A stretch of 64,000 nt of DNA from Flavobacterium sp. LC2016-23. Its GTDB lineage: Bacteria; Bacteroidota; Bacteroidia; Flavobacteriales; Flavobacteriaceae. A program made the position numbers and the translations under genes. The DNA lies in the NCBI RefSeq assembly GCF_009674775.1, contig NZ_WKKE01000019.1, positions 62,001-126,000 on the forward strand. Direction: 5' to 3'. Under the pieces are notes generated by a model. That model did not search any database, had not been told where the DNA came from, and saw nothing but the letters and a program-made list of their open reading frames with translations. Position 1 is the stretch's first letter. Every line of letters begins with the position of its first letter. Of this stretch, positions 1 to 8,433 are shown one piece after another.

Positions 1-761
1 AACTGCGACAATTCTTTTAAAGACGCCTCATTTATGGGTATCTTTTTAAAATTGGGAAGCGAATAAATCCTAAAATTGGCATTTAATTCATACAGTACTT
101 CCGGAGAAAGTCCCCAAACTTCATTCAGCTGCTCCATTGAGACAAAACCTCCCAGAATTTCTTTTTGCTTTAGTATTCGCAGCGACAAGGCTTCCCCAAT
201 TCCAAATATGTTATCCAAATCTTCCTGCGTTGCCTGATTTATATCTTTTAAAACTTTTTTCTCTTTTTTGACAAAAGGACTACTCTTATACTTTTCATAT
301 TCTTTATAATCCTTTTTATTGTCTACTAATACTTTTTTACTGGTTGTCCATTCGGGGAATTTAAAAAGAGGTGAAATAACTTTTAATAAGGAATCTGAAA
401 TTCCGGTAACCTGCTGAAATTCTTTTGCCGAATTTACATATTTGTTTTCTTTTCGAAAAGCCATCAACCGGTCAATCTCATCAACAGACATTCCAAGTTT
501 ATATCCTTTATAATCCGACATAAAATTCGGATTGAATAAATATACTTGTGGTTTGTTTCTATATTTTTCTGTTTTTAAAGAATCGATCTCGCTCTGAACT
601 GCCATCCATTTTTCCTTTTCAGGAAAATATTTTTCCGGCGGACTGAAATTGACAAAAAAATAAATTGCCTGCAAACCCATAATTATTGCAAAAAGTATAA
701 AAATTCCAATTCGTTGTTGTTTTGTAAACTTAAAGTAGATTCCTAAAGATTTAAAACGCAT
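1..761 (-). CDS. Helix-hairpin-helix (ComEA-like) protein, C-terminus beyond the window edge
   Basis: The frame starts at an ATG at 761 and runs leftward off the window, so the C-terminus is missing. The N-terminus is basic and is followed by one membrane segment (about residues 20-40, IGIFILFAIIMGLQAIYFFV). Three helix-hairpin-helix-type blocks follow: SVDEIDRLMAFRKENKYVNS, INQATQEDLDNIFGIGEALS (the classic ComEA pattern of hairpin plus GIG) and a further INEASLKEL at the edge. Known members bind DNA non-specifically and, in competent bacteria, take up DNA at the membrane. Repeated HhH with a single N-terminal anchor is common in flavobacterial proteins whose role is untested, so competence is only an inference. 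It is transcribed divergently from the permease. Confidence 0.75.
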   Translation of the reverse strand, partial: MRFKSLGIYFKFTKQQRIGIFILFAIIMGLQAIYFFVNFSPPEKYFPEKEKWMAVQSEIDSLKTEKYRNKPQVYLFNPNFMSDYKGYKLGMSVDEIDRLMAFRKENKYVNSAKEFQQVTGISDSLLKVISPLFKFPEWTTSKKVLVDNKKDYKEYEKYKSSPFVKKEKKVLKDINQATQEDLDNIFGIGEALSLRILKQKEILGGFVSMEQLNEVWGLSPEVLYELNANFRIYSLPNFKKIPINEASLKELSQ

Positions 762-990
762 GTCTAAATAATTTTCAACTGTTATGAGGTCTAAATTAAA
801 TCAAAAAAAATATTTTTTATTAAGAAAAGTAGTAAAAAAATATTTTTAACACTTTTTCCCATTTAATAATTGGAGTAAAAGTGATTAATGATTTCGAGGA
901 ATAGCTGTTAGTTTTTCCTTATTAAATATAAATCTGAAACATTTTATAACTTAAAATTATATAATTGTTTTTATTTTTTATAAAAAACAA

Positions 991-998
991 TACATTTG
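991..998 (+). promoter_or_regulatory. Bacteroidota-type -7 element for the APC permease
   Basis: TACATTTG matches the Bacteroidota -7 consensus TAnnTTTG exactly. A TTG that could serve as the -33 element lies at 965-967, 23 bases upstream. The predicted transcript start is near 1005, about 25 bases before the permease ATG. Confidence 0.6.
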
Positions 999-1029
999 GA
1001 ACTTAATAACAATAAACCACTATTATAGT

Positions 1030-2496
1030 ATGTCAATTATGCGAGTTAAACCAATATCTGCTTTTGAAGCGGATATGAAGAAAAGTGATTTAAAGAGGGT
1101 TCTGGGAAAATGGAGCCTAACTGCCATTGGAGTTGGTGCCATTATTGGTGGAGGAATTTTTGTACTTACGGGTACGGGAGCCTATTATCATGCTGGTCCT
1201 GCGTTAGCACTTTCTTTCATTATTGCAGGTATTGCCTGTGTTTTTGCAGCTCTTTGTTATTCTGAGTTTGCCTCTATATTACCTGTTGAAGGCTCTGCAT
1301 ATGCATATGCTTATGGTACAATTGGAGAAATTTTTGCGTGGATTATTGGTTGGGGACTTATTCTTGAGTACGCAATGGGTTCCATGACGGTAGCAGTCTC
1401 CTGGTCAGGATACTTTAACAAACTGCTCAAAATGTTTCATATTCACCTCCCTGAATGGCTTACAACTGACCCTGCCAGTTACTCCGGAGAAGGTTTTTCT
1501 ATGAATCTGCCTGCTTTCTGTATCGTGATCCTGGTTATTTCATTACTTATAAAAGGAACTAAAAGTGCTGCAAAAGCAAATAACATGATTGTTATTCTTA
1601 AAGTTTCTGCCGTAATATTTGTAATTATTGCCGGTCTGTTCTTTATTGATACTGCTAACTGGCATCCTTTTATTCCTGCTGCTACTCAGATTATTGAAAA
1701 AGAAACTACTCACAATGCTTACGGAATAGGCGGAATTGTATCTGGAGCTGCAGCAATTTTCTTTGCTTATGTAGGTTTTGATGCTGTTTCTACACAAGCC
1801 GGAGAAGCTATTAATCCGAAAAAGGACGTTCCTTTTGCTATTATTGCTTCTTTATTAATTTGTACTACATTATACATTCTTGTTTCTTTAGTATTAACAG
1901 GAATGATGAATTATAAAGATTTTAATCCACTAGGAAAATACCCTGAAGCCATCAAAGCTCCTGTAGCCTATGCATTTGATATTGCAGGACAAGGCTGGGC
2001 TGGTTTTATCATCACAATTGCTGCCACTATTGGTTTAGTTTCAGTATTAATGGTAATGATTATGGGACAGTCAAGAATTTTTCTTGGAATGTCTAAAGAC
2101 GGATTAATTCCTGCTGTATTCTCTAAAGTAAATCCACTTTCAGGAACTCCAAAAACCAACTTGATGATTTTGGGTGGTATTATTGCTGTAGTAGCTGCTT
2201 TTACTCCTATTAATAAGCTAGCAGATATGACAAGTTTTGGTACTTTATTTGCCTTTACAATGGTTTGTATTGCAGTTTGGATCTTAAGAGTAAAACAACC
2301 TCAGTTAACCCGAACTTTTAAAGTTCCTGCTTTACCAATAATTGCTATTTGTGGTATTTCAATCAATACCTATCTAATGATTAACCTAAGCTTAGATGCT
2401 CAGTTACTTTCTCTTGGATGGCTGGCGATTGGTATCCTTGTTTATTTTGGATACAGCAAAAAAAGATCAAGACTTAACATTAAGGAAACGGAATAG
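1030..2496 (+). CDS. APC superfamily amino acid permease (cationic amino acid transporter-like)
   Basis: This 488-residue inner-membrane protein has about 12-13 hydrophobic segments. The first helix carries the APC substrate-binding signature (GVGAIIGGGIFVLTG, residues about 36-50), followed by the GPALALSFIIAG stretch and SEFASILPVEGSAYAYAY of TM3. This is the pattern of the YfnA/GkApcT (CAT) branch, which exchanges or imports amino acids using the proton gradient. The substrate cannot be read from sequence. The gene stands alone between its own promoter and a strong terminator at 2515-2549. A second in-frame ATG at 1039 is also possible, but the permease core begins well after both, so the product would be almost the same. 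Confidence 0.9.
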   Translation: MSIMRVKPISAFEADMKKSDLKRVLGKWSLTAIGVGAIIGGGIFVLTGTGAYYHAGPALALSFIIAGIACVFAALCYSEFASILPVEGSAYAYAYGTIGEIFAWIIGWGLILEYAMGSMTVAVSWSGYFNKLLKMFHIHLPEWLTTDPASYSGEGFSMNLPAFCIVILVISLLIKGTKSAAKANNMIVILKVSAVIFVIIAGLFFIDTANWHPFIPAATQIIEKETTHNAYGIGGIVSGAAAIFFAYVGFDAVSTQAGEAINPKKDVPFAIIASLLICTTLYILVSLVLTGMMNYKDFNPLGKYPEAIKAPVAYAFDIAGQGWAGFIITIAATIGLVSVLMVMIMGQSRIFLGMSKDGLIPAVFSKVNPLSGTPKTNLMILGGIIAVVAAFTPINKLADMTSFGTLFAFTMVCIAVWILRVKQPQLTRTFKVPALPIIAICGISINTYLMINLSLDAQLLSLGWLAIGILVYFGYSKKRSRLNIKETE

Positions 2497-2514
2497 TTTC
2501 TTTAATTCTCTCAT

Positions 2515-2549
2515 AAAAAAACTCCAAATTTTCATTTGGAGTTTTTTTT
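2515..2549. terminator. Bidirectional intrinsic terminator
   Basis: A 15-bp perfect stem (left arm 2515-2529, right arm 2534-2548) with loop TTTC. A-tract on one side and T-tract on the other make it usable from both strands. It separates the permease from the convergent PspC gene, whose stop codon lies at its edge. Confidence 0.85.
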
Positions 2550-2775
2550 ATAAATCGAAAACAGAAGTTCGTTTTGCCCTGATTAAATCTTTCAACCGAA
2601 TCCAAAAAGCTAAGGTTAAATAAACTCCAAAACCTAAGCCAACGGTTACAAATGAAATGTAGATAAAAAATAATCTTACACTTGTTACGCGCATACCCAG
2701 TTTATCTGCTAACCTTGAGGATACATGAAAACCATATTTTTCAAAAAAGAATTTGAGTTTTATTATTGCAGACAT
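2548..2775 (-). CDS. PspC domain small membrane protein
   Basis: 75 residues. The N-terminal part (KYGFHVSSRLADKLGMRVTSVRLFFIY) has the PspC pattern, where a short helix-turn segment contacts a predicted membrane helix (about residues 34-60, rich in F, I, V and G). In enterobacteria PspC is an inner-membrane sensor of envelope stress. Stand-alone PspC proteins of this size are frequent in Flavobacteriaceae and their partner is unknown. There is no PspA or PspB nearby. It may be co-transcribed with the DUF2851 and exonuclease genes upstream on the same strand, although about 105 bases separate it from DUF2851. Confidence 0.75.
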   Translation of the reverse strand: MSAIIKLKFFFEKYGFHVSSRLADKLGMRVTSVRLFFIYISFVTVGLGFGVYLTLAFWIRLKDLIRAKRTSVFDL

Positions 2776-2880
2776 AGTTAATGTTAGATTTTTAGATTGT
2801 TGGATGTTAGATTAAACACCAGAAAATATATCCAAGCAAAAGTACAAATTATCTAATTAACTAATTTTCTAATTCAATAA

Positions 2881-4155
2881 TTAGTTATTGTTCTTTAATA
2901 ATTCCATTCCAATGGCGCATTTGAGACAAGCTTTTTGATTGCAGTATTCATTTTTGAGCTGCAATAAGACTTGTGTATCAAAAGCATTTTTTGAAATTAA
3001 TCCGACAGCTGCAAACTTATCAATAATGGAGTTTTTCTCCGGAGCTACTTCTTTCATAAAATCAATCAAATCTTCAAAAATTAGTTCTCCCCTTTTTTCA
3101 GCATAAGCAAATTGAAGCGGAATTATAGTATTGAGAATTATTAAATCTATAAATGCTTTTGATAATATTTTTGGTTTTTTACGGCTTTCTTTGTCAAACT
3201 GATAATGATTCTGCCAGTAGGATCCCGCTGAAACGGTAAGCAATTCATAGACTTTTTCAACTGATTTTAATTCGACTATCTCAGAAAATAAATTTTGATG
3301 TTTATGGTATAAAGCTGCCAATTGAGAAAGTCTGATTGTTGGAAAATTATCCGGCCGGTGTTTAAAAAATTCAAGCGGATCTGTATAAGTCTTTGCCAAC
3401 TGATATTTATTGAGGAGATAAAAGTACCTGATCTTTAAGTCTGTAAAATAAACGTCTTCTTTTTCCGCATCTAATAATCCTGAACTGCCAAAAAGTAAGG
3501 CTTCCAGATTTTCAGCTTCAAAACTTTCTTTTCTGATGATTGAAAAAGGAATAGATTGGGTTATTTGCAAAAAAGTATTCCCATTTGTATTTAAACCAAA
3601 ATTCTTCGCCAGCAAACAAAATAAAACGGCTTCCCAATCCTGTTTTGTTTCTTCCAGTAAATTAAAAATGAATTTTGATTTGCGTTCTAACCGTTCAAAA
3701 AAGAGACGTTCCTGCAAGTTTTTAAAAACAAACGAATCGATTTGGGCAATATTTTTTTCACAAGCTATCCATGATTTTGGTGTCATTAACAAATTGTAAT
3801 TGTGAATTATGTCGGACGAAATGTAATCCTTCAAAACCAAAACAGGGATCTCCGTATTGTTTTGCCTGAAAATCTCTGTGTCATGTTCCCAGACTACATG
3901 CAAAATTACATTTTCATAAGCTACATCCCTTTCATGACCGTGTATGTACCAATCGGATGACTTTAAATGAATTTCGACATTTCCTGCCCATTTCTGGTTC
4001 CCAATTATTACTTGAGCATTAAAAAAATCAGGTCCCGAAGACTCCAAATAGTCTCCGGATCTGATAATTGTGAGGGGTTCGTTTTGAGTCGTCTTTAAAT
4101 TTAGCGTTTCAAACTTTTTAAACTTCCACAAATAATGGAGAAAGTCTTCTTTCAT
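2881..4155 (-). CDS. DUF2851 family protein
   Basis: 424 residues with no signal peptide or membrane segment. The N-terminal half carries the family hallmark SSGPDFFNAQVIIGNQKWAG followed by GNVEIHLKSSDW and the conserved H-x-Y-x-NVILHVVWEHD. A Cys-rich end (CNQKACLKCAIG) closes the protein, suggesting a metal site. The arrangement D-F-F-N-A then E-I-H-x-K resembles a PD-(D/E)xK nuclease fold, but that is inference from pattern only; the family has no established activity that I know of. Transcribed from a probable -7 element at 4215-4222. Confidence 0.8.
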   Translation of the reverse strand: MKEDFLHYLWKFKKFETLNLKTTQNEPLTIIRSGDYLESSGPDFFNAQVIIGNQKWAGNVEIHLKSSDWYIHGHERDVAYENVILHVVWEHDTEIFRQNNTEIPVLVLKDYISSDIIHNYNLLMTPKSWIACEKNIAQIDSFVFKNLQERLFFERLERKSKFIFNLLEETKQDWEAVLFCLLAKNFGLNTNGNTFLQITQSIPFSIIRKESFEAENLEALLFGSSGLLDAEKEDVYFTDLKIRYFYLLNKYQLAKTYTDPLEFFKHRPDNFPTIRLSQLAALYHKHQNLFSEIVELKSVEKVYELLTVSAGSYWQNHYQFDKESRKKPKILSKAFIDLIILNTIIPLQFAYAEKRGELIFEDLIDFMKEVAPEKNSIIDKFAAVGLISKNAFDTQVLLQLKNEYCNQKACLKCAIGMELLKNNN

Positions 4156-4214
4156 TTTTAAACTTTTATATTAATTCCTAAAGTTTAAAAATAAATAAAA
4201 TAATATTAATCTTA

Positions 4215-4222
4215 CAAAGATA
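4215..4222 (-). promoter_or_regulatory. -7 element for the DUF2851 gene
   Basis: On the minus strand this reads TATCTTTG, an exact TAnnTTTG match, with TTG at 4241-4239, 16 bases upstream. It lies just before the end of the exonuclease gene and would give a leader of about 50 bases. Confidence 0.5.
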
Positions 4223-4232
4223 TTTATTTAAA

Positions 4233-4715
4233 TTATTTCAACAGATATAATTTAGCACAAGCACGCGCATCAGAAAGGGCTTCGTGGTGGTTCAGCTTAA
4301 TATTCATTTCGCGACAGCAATCACTGAGCTTGGTTGGTTTTAAACCCTTTGCTTTGTAAATTTTGACTGTACATTCCCATTTTTCGGCAATATTTAAATC
4401 TTCATACAGCAAGCCATGAAGTGCCATTGATTTCATTAAGACATTACGATCAAAGCTCTCGTTATGGGCGACTACAACTTTGTTTCTTAATCTTTTTTCG
4501 ATCTCCGGATAGACCTGCAGAAATGACTTTGCATTTACAGTATCACTCGGATAAATTCCATGTACGCGAATCGTGAAGGGATTGTATTCATTATTGGGTG
4601 GCTTTATTAAGGTCACAAACTCATCTGTAATGATTCCGTTTTCTACGGTAACAATTCCAACAGAACAGGGATTGTAGGCGGTTGCCGTTTCAAAATCTAT
4701 GGCTGCAAAATTCAT
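4233..4715 (-). CDS. DEDDh 3'-5' exonuclease (DnaQ/epsilon-like)
   Basis: 160 residues, a single exonuclease domain. The DEDDh residues are all visible: D7 and E9 in AAIDFETA (ExoI), D89 in AHNESFDRNVL (ExoII), and H144 with D149 in HHEALSDARACA (ExoIII). Such stand-alone proteins remove 3' nucleotides from DNA or RNA with two metal ions. Flavobacterial versions of this length are not the replicase epsilon subunit with clamp-binding tail, so a repair or RNA-processing role is as likely. It lies downstream of the CBS-domain enzyme but beyond that gene's terminator at 4735-4779. Confidence 0.85.
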   Translation of the reverse strand: MNFAAIDFETATAYNPCSVGIVTVENGIITDEFVTLIKPPNNEYNPFTIRVHGIYPSDTVNAKSFLQVYPEIEKRLRNKVVVAHNESFDRNVLMKSMALHGLLYEDLNIAEKWECTVKIYKAKGLKPTKLSDCCREMNIKLNHHEALSDARACAKLYLLK

Positions 4716-4734
4716 ATTGTTTTTGTTTTAAGCT

Positions 4735-4779
4735 AAAAAAAATCCATAAATCTAATTTTCAGGATTAGATTTATGGATT
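4735..4779 (-). terminator. Intrinsic terminator after the CBS-domain PLP enzyme
   Basis: A 16-bp perfect stem (4741-4756 with 4764-4779) and 7-base loop. On the minus strand it is followed by a run of T. It ends the porin/PLP-enzyme transcript just before the exonuclease gene. Confidence 0.85.
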
Positions 4780-4799
4780 ACTAATTTAGGAACTGGATC

Positions 4800-6161
4800 T
4801 TATTTTATAGATCCAATAATATCATATTTAGTTATAATATGGTGATTGCCGTTTTCGAGTTCAATCAGTACAGCATCATTTTCTTTGGTAAATAATTTGG
4901 AAACTTCTTCAATTGGCGTTCCCATTTTAACAATAGGGAAAGGCTTGCCCATTACTTCTTTGATTGGTTTTTCGGCTACATTTTTATCCGCAACATAACT
5001 TCTGAACAAATCTGTTTCATCAACAGAACCTACAAATCCGTTAATATCTACCACAGGAATTTGCGAGATTTTATACTTACGCATACGCTCTATGGCATGT
5101 GAAACCAATTCTTCGGTACGAACCACAATTAGTTCCTTATCGATATGATCTTTGATTACATCTTCTGCTTTTGTTACATTTTCTTCCAAAAAGCCACGCT
5201 CGCGCATCCAGTCGTCATTGAACATTTTACCCACATAACGGCTTCCTGAATCGTGAAAAAGAACTACCACTACATCTTCAGGCTTAAAGTGTTCTTTAAG
5301 CTGTAATAAGCCTTTAATACAGGCTCCGGCAGAATTCCCCACAAAAATAGCTTCTTCAAGTGCAATTTTTCTGGTATAAACCGCTGCATCTTTATCGGTT
5401 ACTTTTGTAAACCCATCGATTAAAGAAAAGTCAACATTTTTAGGCAGAATATCTTCCCCGATTCCTTCGGTTATATACGAGTAGATTTCGTTTTCATCAA
5501 AAATTCCGGTTTCGTGGTATTTTTTAAAAACGGAACCATAGGTATCAATTCCCCAAATTTTAATGTTTGGATTTTTCTCTTTTAAGTATCTTCCAACTCC
5601 TGAAATCGTTCCTCCTGTTCCGACTCCTACAACAAAATGAGTAATTTTCCCATCGGTCTGTTTCCAGATTTCAGGTCCCGTTTGCTCATAATGTGCCAAA
5701 GAATTAGACATATTATCGTATTGGTTTACATACCATGAATTTGGTGTTTCTAAAGCCAGACGCTTTGAAACGGAGTAATAAGAGCGTGGATCTGTGGGCT
5801 CAACATCTGTAGGACATACTACGACTTTTGCCCCAACAGCACGAAGAATATCCATTTTTTCTTTCGACTGCTTATCTGAAATTACACAGATTAATTTATA
5901 TCCTTTGATAATGGCTACAAGCGCCAGTCCCATCCCTGTATTTCCCGAAGTACCTTCAATAATAGTTCCTCCCGGTTGTAAACGTCCATCTGCCTCAGCA
6001 TCTTCAATCATCTTTACGGCCATTCTGTCTTTTACAGAATTTCCAGGATTAAAAGTTTCGACTTTTGCCAATACCAACGCATCAATTTCAGCAACAATTT
6101 TGTTGAGTTTTACTAATGGCGTATTACCAATTGTTTCTAAAATATTTTTTGAAAAGTCCAT
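4800..6161 (-). CDS. PLP-dependent cysteine/cystathionine synthase with C-terminal CBS domain pair
   Basis: 453 residues. Residues 1-320 form a fold-type II PLP domain: Schiff-base lysine K44 in NPGNSVKDR, phosphate loop GTGGT at about 181-185, and substrate loop TSGNTG at 71-76. Residues about 335-453 hold two CBS modules. This architecture matches cystathionine beta-synthase, which condenses serine (or O-acetylserine) with homocysteine, but the catalytic half is close to cysteine synthase, so the acceptor (sulfide or homocysteine) cannot be told from sequence. CBS pairs usually bind adenosyl ligands and regulate the enzyme. The gene follows the porin by 48 bases and is probably in its transcript. 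Confidence 0.85.
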   Translation of the reverse strand: MDFSKNILETIGNTPLVKLNKIVAEIDALVLAKVETFNPGNSVKDRMAVKMIEDAEADGRLQPGGTIIEGTSGNTGMGLALVAIIKGYKLICVISDKQSKEKMDILRAVGAKVVVCPTDVEPTDPRSYYSVSKRLALETPNSWYVNQYDNMSNSLAHYEQTGPEIWKQTDGKITHFVVGVGTGGTISGVGRYLKEKNPNIKIWGIDTYGSVFKKYHETGIFDENEIYSYITEGIGEDILPKNVDFSLIDGFTKVTDKDAAVYTRKIALEEAIFVGNSAGACIKGLLQLKEHFKPEDVVVVLFHDSGSRYVGKMFNDDWMRERGFLEENVTKAEDVIKDHIDKELIVVRTEELVSHAIERMRKYKISQIPVVDINGFVGSVDETDLFRSYVADKNVAEKPIKEVMGKPFPIVKMGTPIEEVSKLFTKENDAVLIELENGNHHIITKYDIIGSIK

Positions 6162-6209
6162 TTTATCTAAATTTAATATTTGGTTTAAAATTCAAACAGA
6201 TCCCGTTTT

Positions 6210-8180
6210 TTATTGGAAGAAATTCCAAACTAAACCAAATCGGATGGTAAAATCACGATATGGATTATCAGGAGCTGAGTAATAATTATTCGGAGCAAAA
6301 GCAGCATTAAAGTGTTCCGCTTTTAAATAGAATCTGGTCTGACGAATTCTGGCATTCACAAAGAAATCGAAGTTGGCATAATTTCCAATTTTCTTATCAT
6401 TCTGAACAAAAAATTCCCCGACAACCGGATTATAAGAATTACCATAGTACTCGGTAAAATAATTCAATGTGATTCCGGTCTGAATGTATAATGCTTTCTT
6501 AAAAAAGTGACTTGAATAATAAAATGTATTTCTGGTGACAAAATCAGGAACATTCAAAATTAAATCCGACTGATCTACTTTTTGGTATAAAAGGGTATTG
6601 TCTAATGCAAATCGTCCAAATTTAAACTCACGGCTAGCTTTTAAAGACAAATAATTGATCGCATTACCATATTGGGCCGGATTTACAATTTGTGTCTGAG
6701 CAGCGATCTCTGCAGCATTTGAAACATCTTCAAAATACAAATGATCTTTTAAAACTGAATATTGAACTTCAGCATTTAACCAGGGAGTAAAAACATTGGC
6801 GCTAATTGAATTTATTTTTTCATTTTTAAAGTCATTCGACCAGTTGTATTTTATAAAACTACTTTGATATAAGTTGTAATTATTGTTAGGCAGTTTATTA
6901 ATGTTCTGATATCTGAAATCAAATTTAATTTTATCATTTAAAGTATACCTTAATTTCGCGTCTAAATCAGACAGTGACTGATTGGTGATGGATCTTGAAT
7001 ATAAAAACCGACCTTTCCATTTATTTTTCTCATATTCATATTGCCCACCCACATTGTTAATCTGCCTGTACAGATTATTAGGAATGGCAACAAGTCCGTT
7101 TAGATCCAGTATGACCCTGTTGTATTCATAGTTCGATCTGTAATCGTCTATAAAGAAATTGAATTTTCCTAAAAGTGAGTTCTCATAGGCCAGACCTGCT
7201 TTGTTGTATAATTTCTCAAAATGCGTCTGATCGTTTATTCCACTTGTTACATACGAATTTCCAAACCGGTTTACAGACTGGTTATCTACGGTAGAAGTAA
7301 CAGTGGCCTGATTGTATTCGTAAAATTTGTTTTCATAATTGAACTGATGTGTCACGTACAAATTATTGTTTCCTTCTTTTGGATTAATCCTGAAAGCATG
7401 ATCAAAAAACAAACGTCTTCCTTTTAAAAAGGATTTGGCATCTGTTAAATACACCTGTAATCGCTGGCGATTGTTGAAATTCTTATCGCCACTTTCGAAA
7501 TCTTCGGGTGTTGTTATCCCGCCATTTTCTTCGTTTAAGATATCCTGATAGGTGTAATGTGCTTTTAAGACATATCTTTTATCAGTGGTAAAATAACTTG
7601 TCGTAAACCTGAAATTCCCTGTACTTGCCAACTGATTGATGTAATCTCCTTCTGAGCGCAACCCTCTGTAAGCGATAGAAAAATTAAGGTTTTTTGAAGT
7701 ATTTAATGTAATAAAAGAATCTACGTTTTGCCCTTTATTGATTGTCGTATTAAAAAACAGTTCTGTAAAAGGGGTTGCTGCAGAGTAATACGGAATCTGA
7801 TTTGCTTCGAGAAAATTAAAATGCTTTCCTTTAAAACCCAGTTCAGGATAAGGTGAGAATTCAGTTAAGCTATATTGTAACGTATTATAGGTCTGTCCGA
7901 TATTCGAAAAGGGCAAAAGTCCGAAATTATCCTTTCTGAGGTAATTTTGTTTGTAAGCACTTTTTAATGTTAATGAAGTATCTGCATAAGTGGTATCATG
8001 CTCCAGCGTAATAATCTGATATTGATCGATGGTCGCAATTTTAGCTTTTTTCTTTTTTACGGTGTCGGTGATACTTGAATATTTTGTATTCATATCCAAA
8101 TTGCTTTTAGAAGTATTTTTTTCCTGGGAAAATAATACCGCAGGCACTACTAATAGATATAAAAAAAAGAATATTCTCAT
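6210..8180 (-). CDS. Putative outer-membrane porin (Porin_10-like beta-barrel)
   Basis: 656 residues. A Sec signal peptide (MRIFFFLYLLVVPAVLFSQ) is followed by a Lys/Thr-rich linker and then a long run of alternating polar/aromatic strands, ending FRLGVWN-type (RFGLVWNFFQ), as expected of an outer-membrane beta-barrel. The conserved segment 'NIGQTYNTLQYS' and 'LFFNTTINKGQNVDSFITLNTS' is the pattern of the Bacteroidota 'putative porin' family. No plug domain is present, so it is not a TonB receptor. Transport substrate unknown. It heads a probable operon with the PLP enzyme. Confidence 0.8.
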   Translation of the reverse strand: MRIFFFLYLLVVPAVLFSQEKNTSKSNLDMNTKYSSITDTVKKKKAKIATIDQYQIITLEHDTTYADTSLTLKSAYKQNYLRKDNFGLLPFSNIGQTYNTLQYSLTEFSPYPELGFKGKHFNFLEANQIPYYSAATPFTELFFNTTINKGQNVDSFITLNTSKNLNFSIAYRGLRSEGDYINQLASTGNFRFTTSYFTTDKRYVLKAHYTYQDILNEENGGITTPEDFESGDKNFNNRQRLQVYLTDAKSFLKGRRLFFDHAFRINPKEGNNNLYVTHQFNYENKFYEYNQATVTSTVDNQSVNRFGNSYVTSGINDQTHFEKLYNKAGLAYENSLLGKFNFFIDDYRSNYEYNRVILDLNGLVAIPNNLYRQINNVGGQYEYEKNKWKGRFLYSRSITNQSLSDLDAKLRYTLNDKIKFDFRYQNINKLPNNNYNLYQSSFIKYNWSNDFKNEKINSISANVFTPWLNAEVQYSVLKDHLYFEDVSNAAEIAAQTQIVNPAQYGNAINYLSLKASREFKFGRFALDNTLLYQKVDQSDLILNVPDFVTRNTFYYSSHFFKKALYIQTGITLNYFTEYYGNSYNPVVGEFFVQNDKKIGNYANFDFFVNARIRQTRFYLKAEHFNAAFAPNNYYSAPDNPYRDFTIRFGLVWNFFQ

Positions 8181-8223
8181 GTGATCACTTTATATATAAT
8201 TATTTCGGCAAAAATTTACGAAG

Positions 8224-8231
8224 CAAAGGTA
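8224..8231 (-). promoter_or_regulatory. -7 element for the porin gene
   Basis: Minus strand TACCTTTG, an exact TAnnTTTG match; it would start transcription about 37 bases before the ATG. No clear -33 TTG at the usual spacing. Confidence 0.45.
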
Positions 8232-8375
8232 AAAGATAAAAACGTATAAAAAAACATATTATAAGTTTGCAACGTAAAGATAGCAGAGAAAAACCAACAC
8301 TACTAAAGGAAACGACAGACAAGGGTGAAATATTTTGAAAATCCTCTGAAAGAAATCTAAATCAGGTATTGTCAA

Positions 8376-8408
8376 AAAAAAACTGAGCCTGAAATAAATC
8401 AGGCCCAG
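8376..8408 (-). terminator. Intrinsic terminator of the SusC/SusD operon
   Basis: Imperfect 10-bp stem (8383-8392 with 8399-8408, one mismatch) with loop AATAAA. On the minus strand it is followed by a run of nine T. It lies 26 bases after the SusD stop. Confidence 0.8.
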
Positions 8409-8433
8409 CTTTTAAAAAATTTTATACTATTAC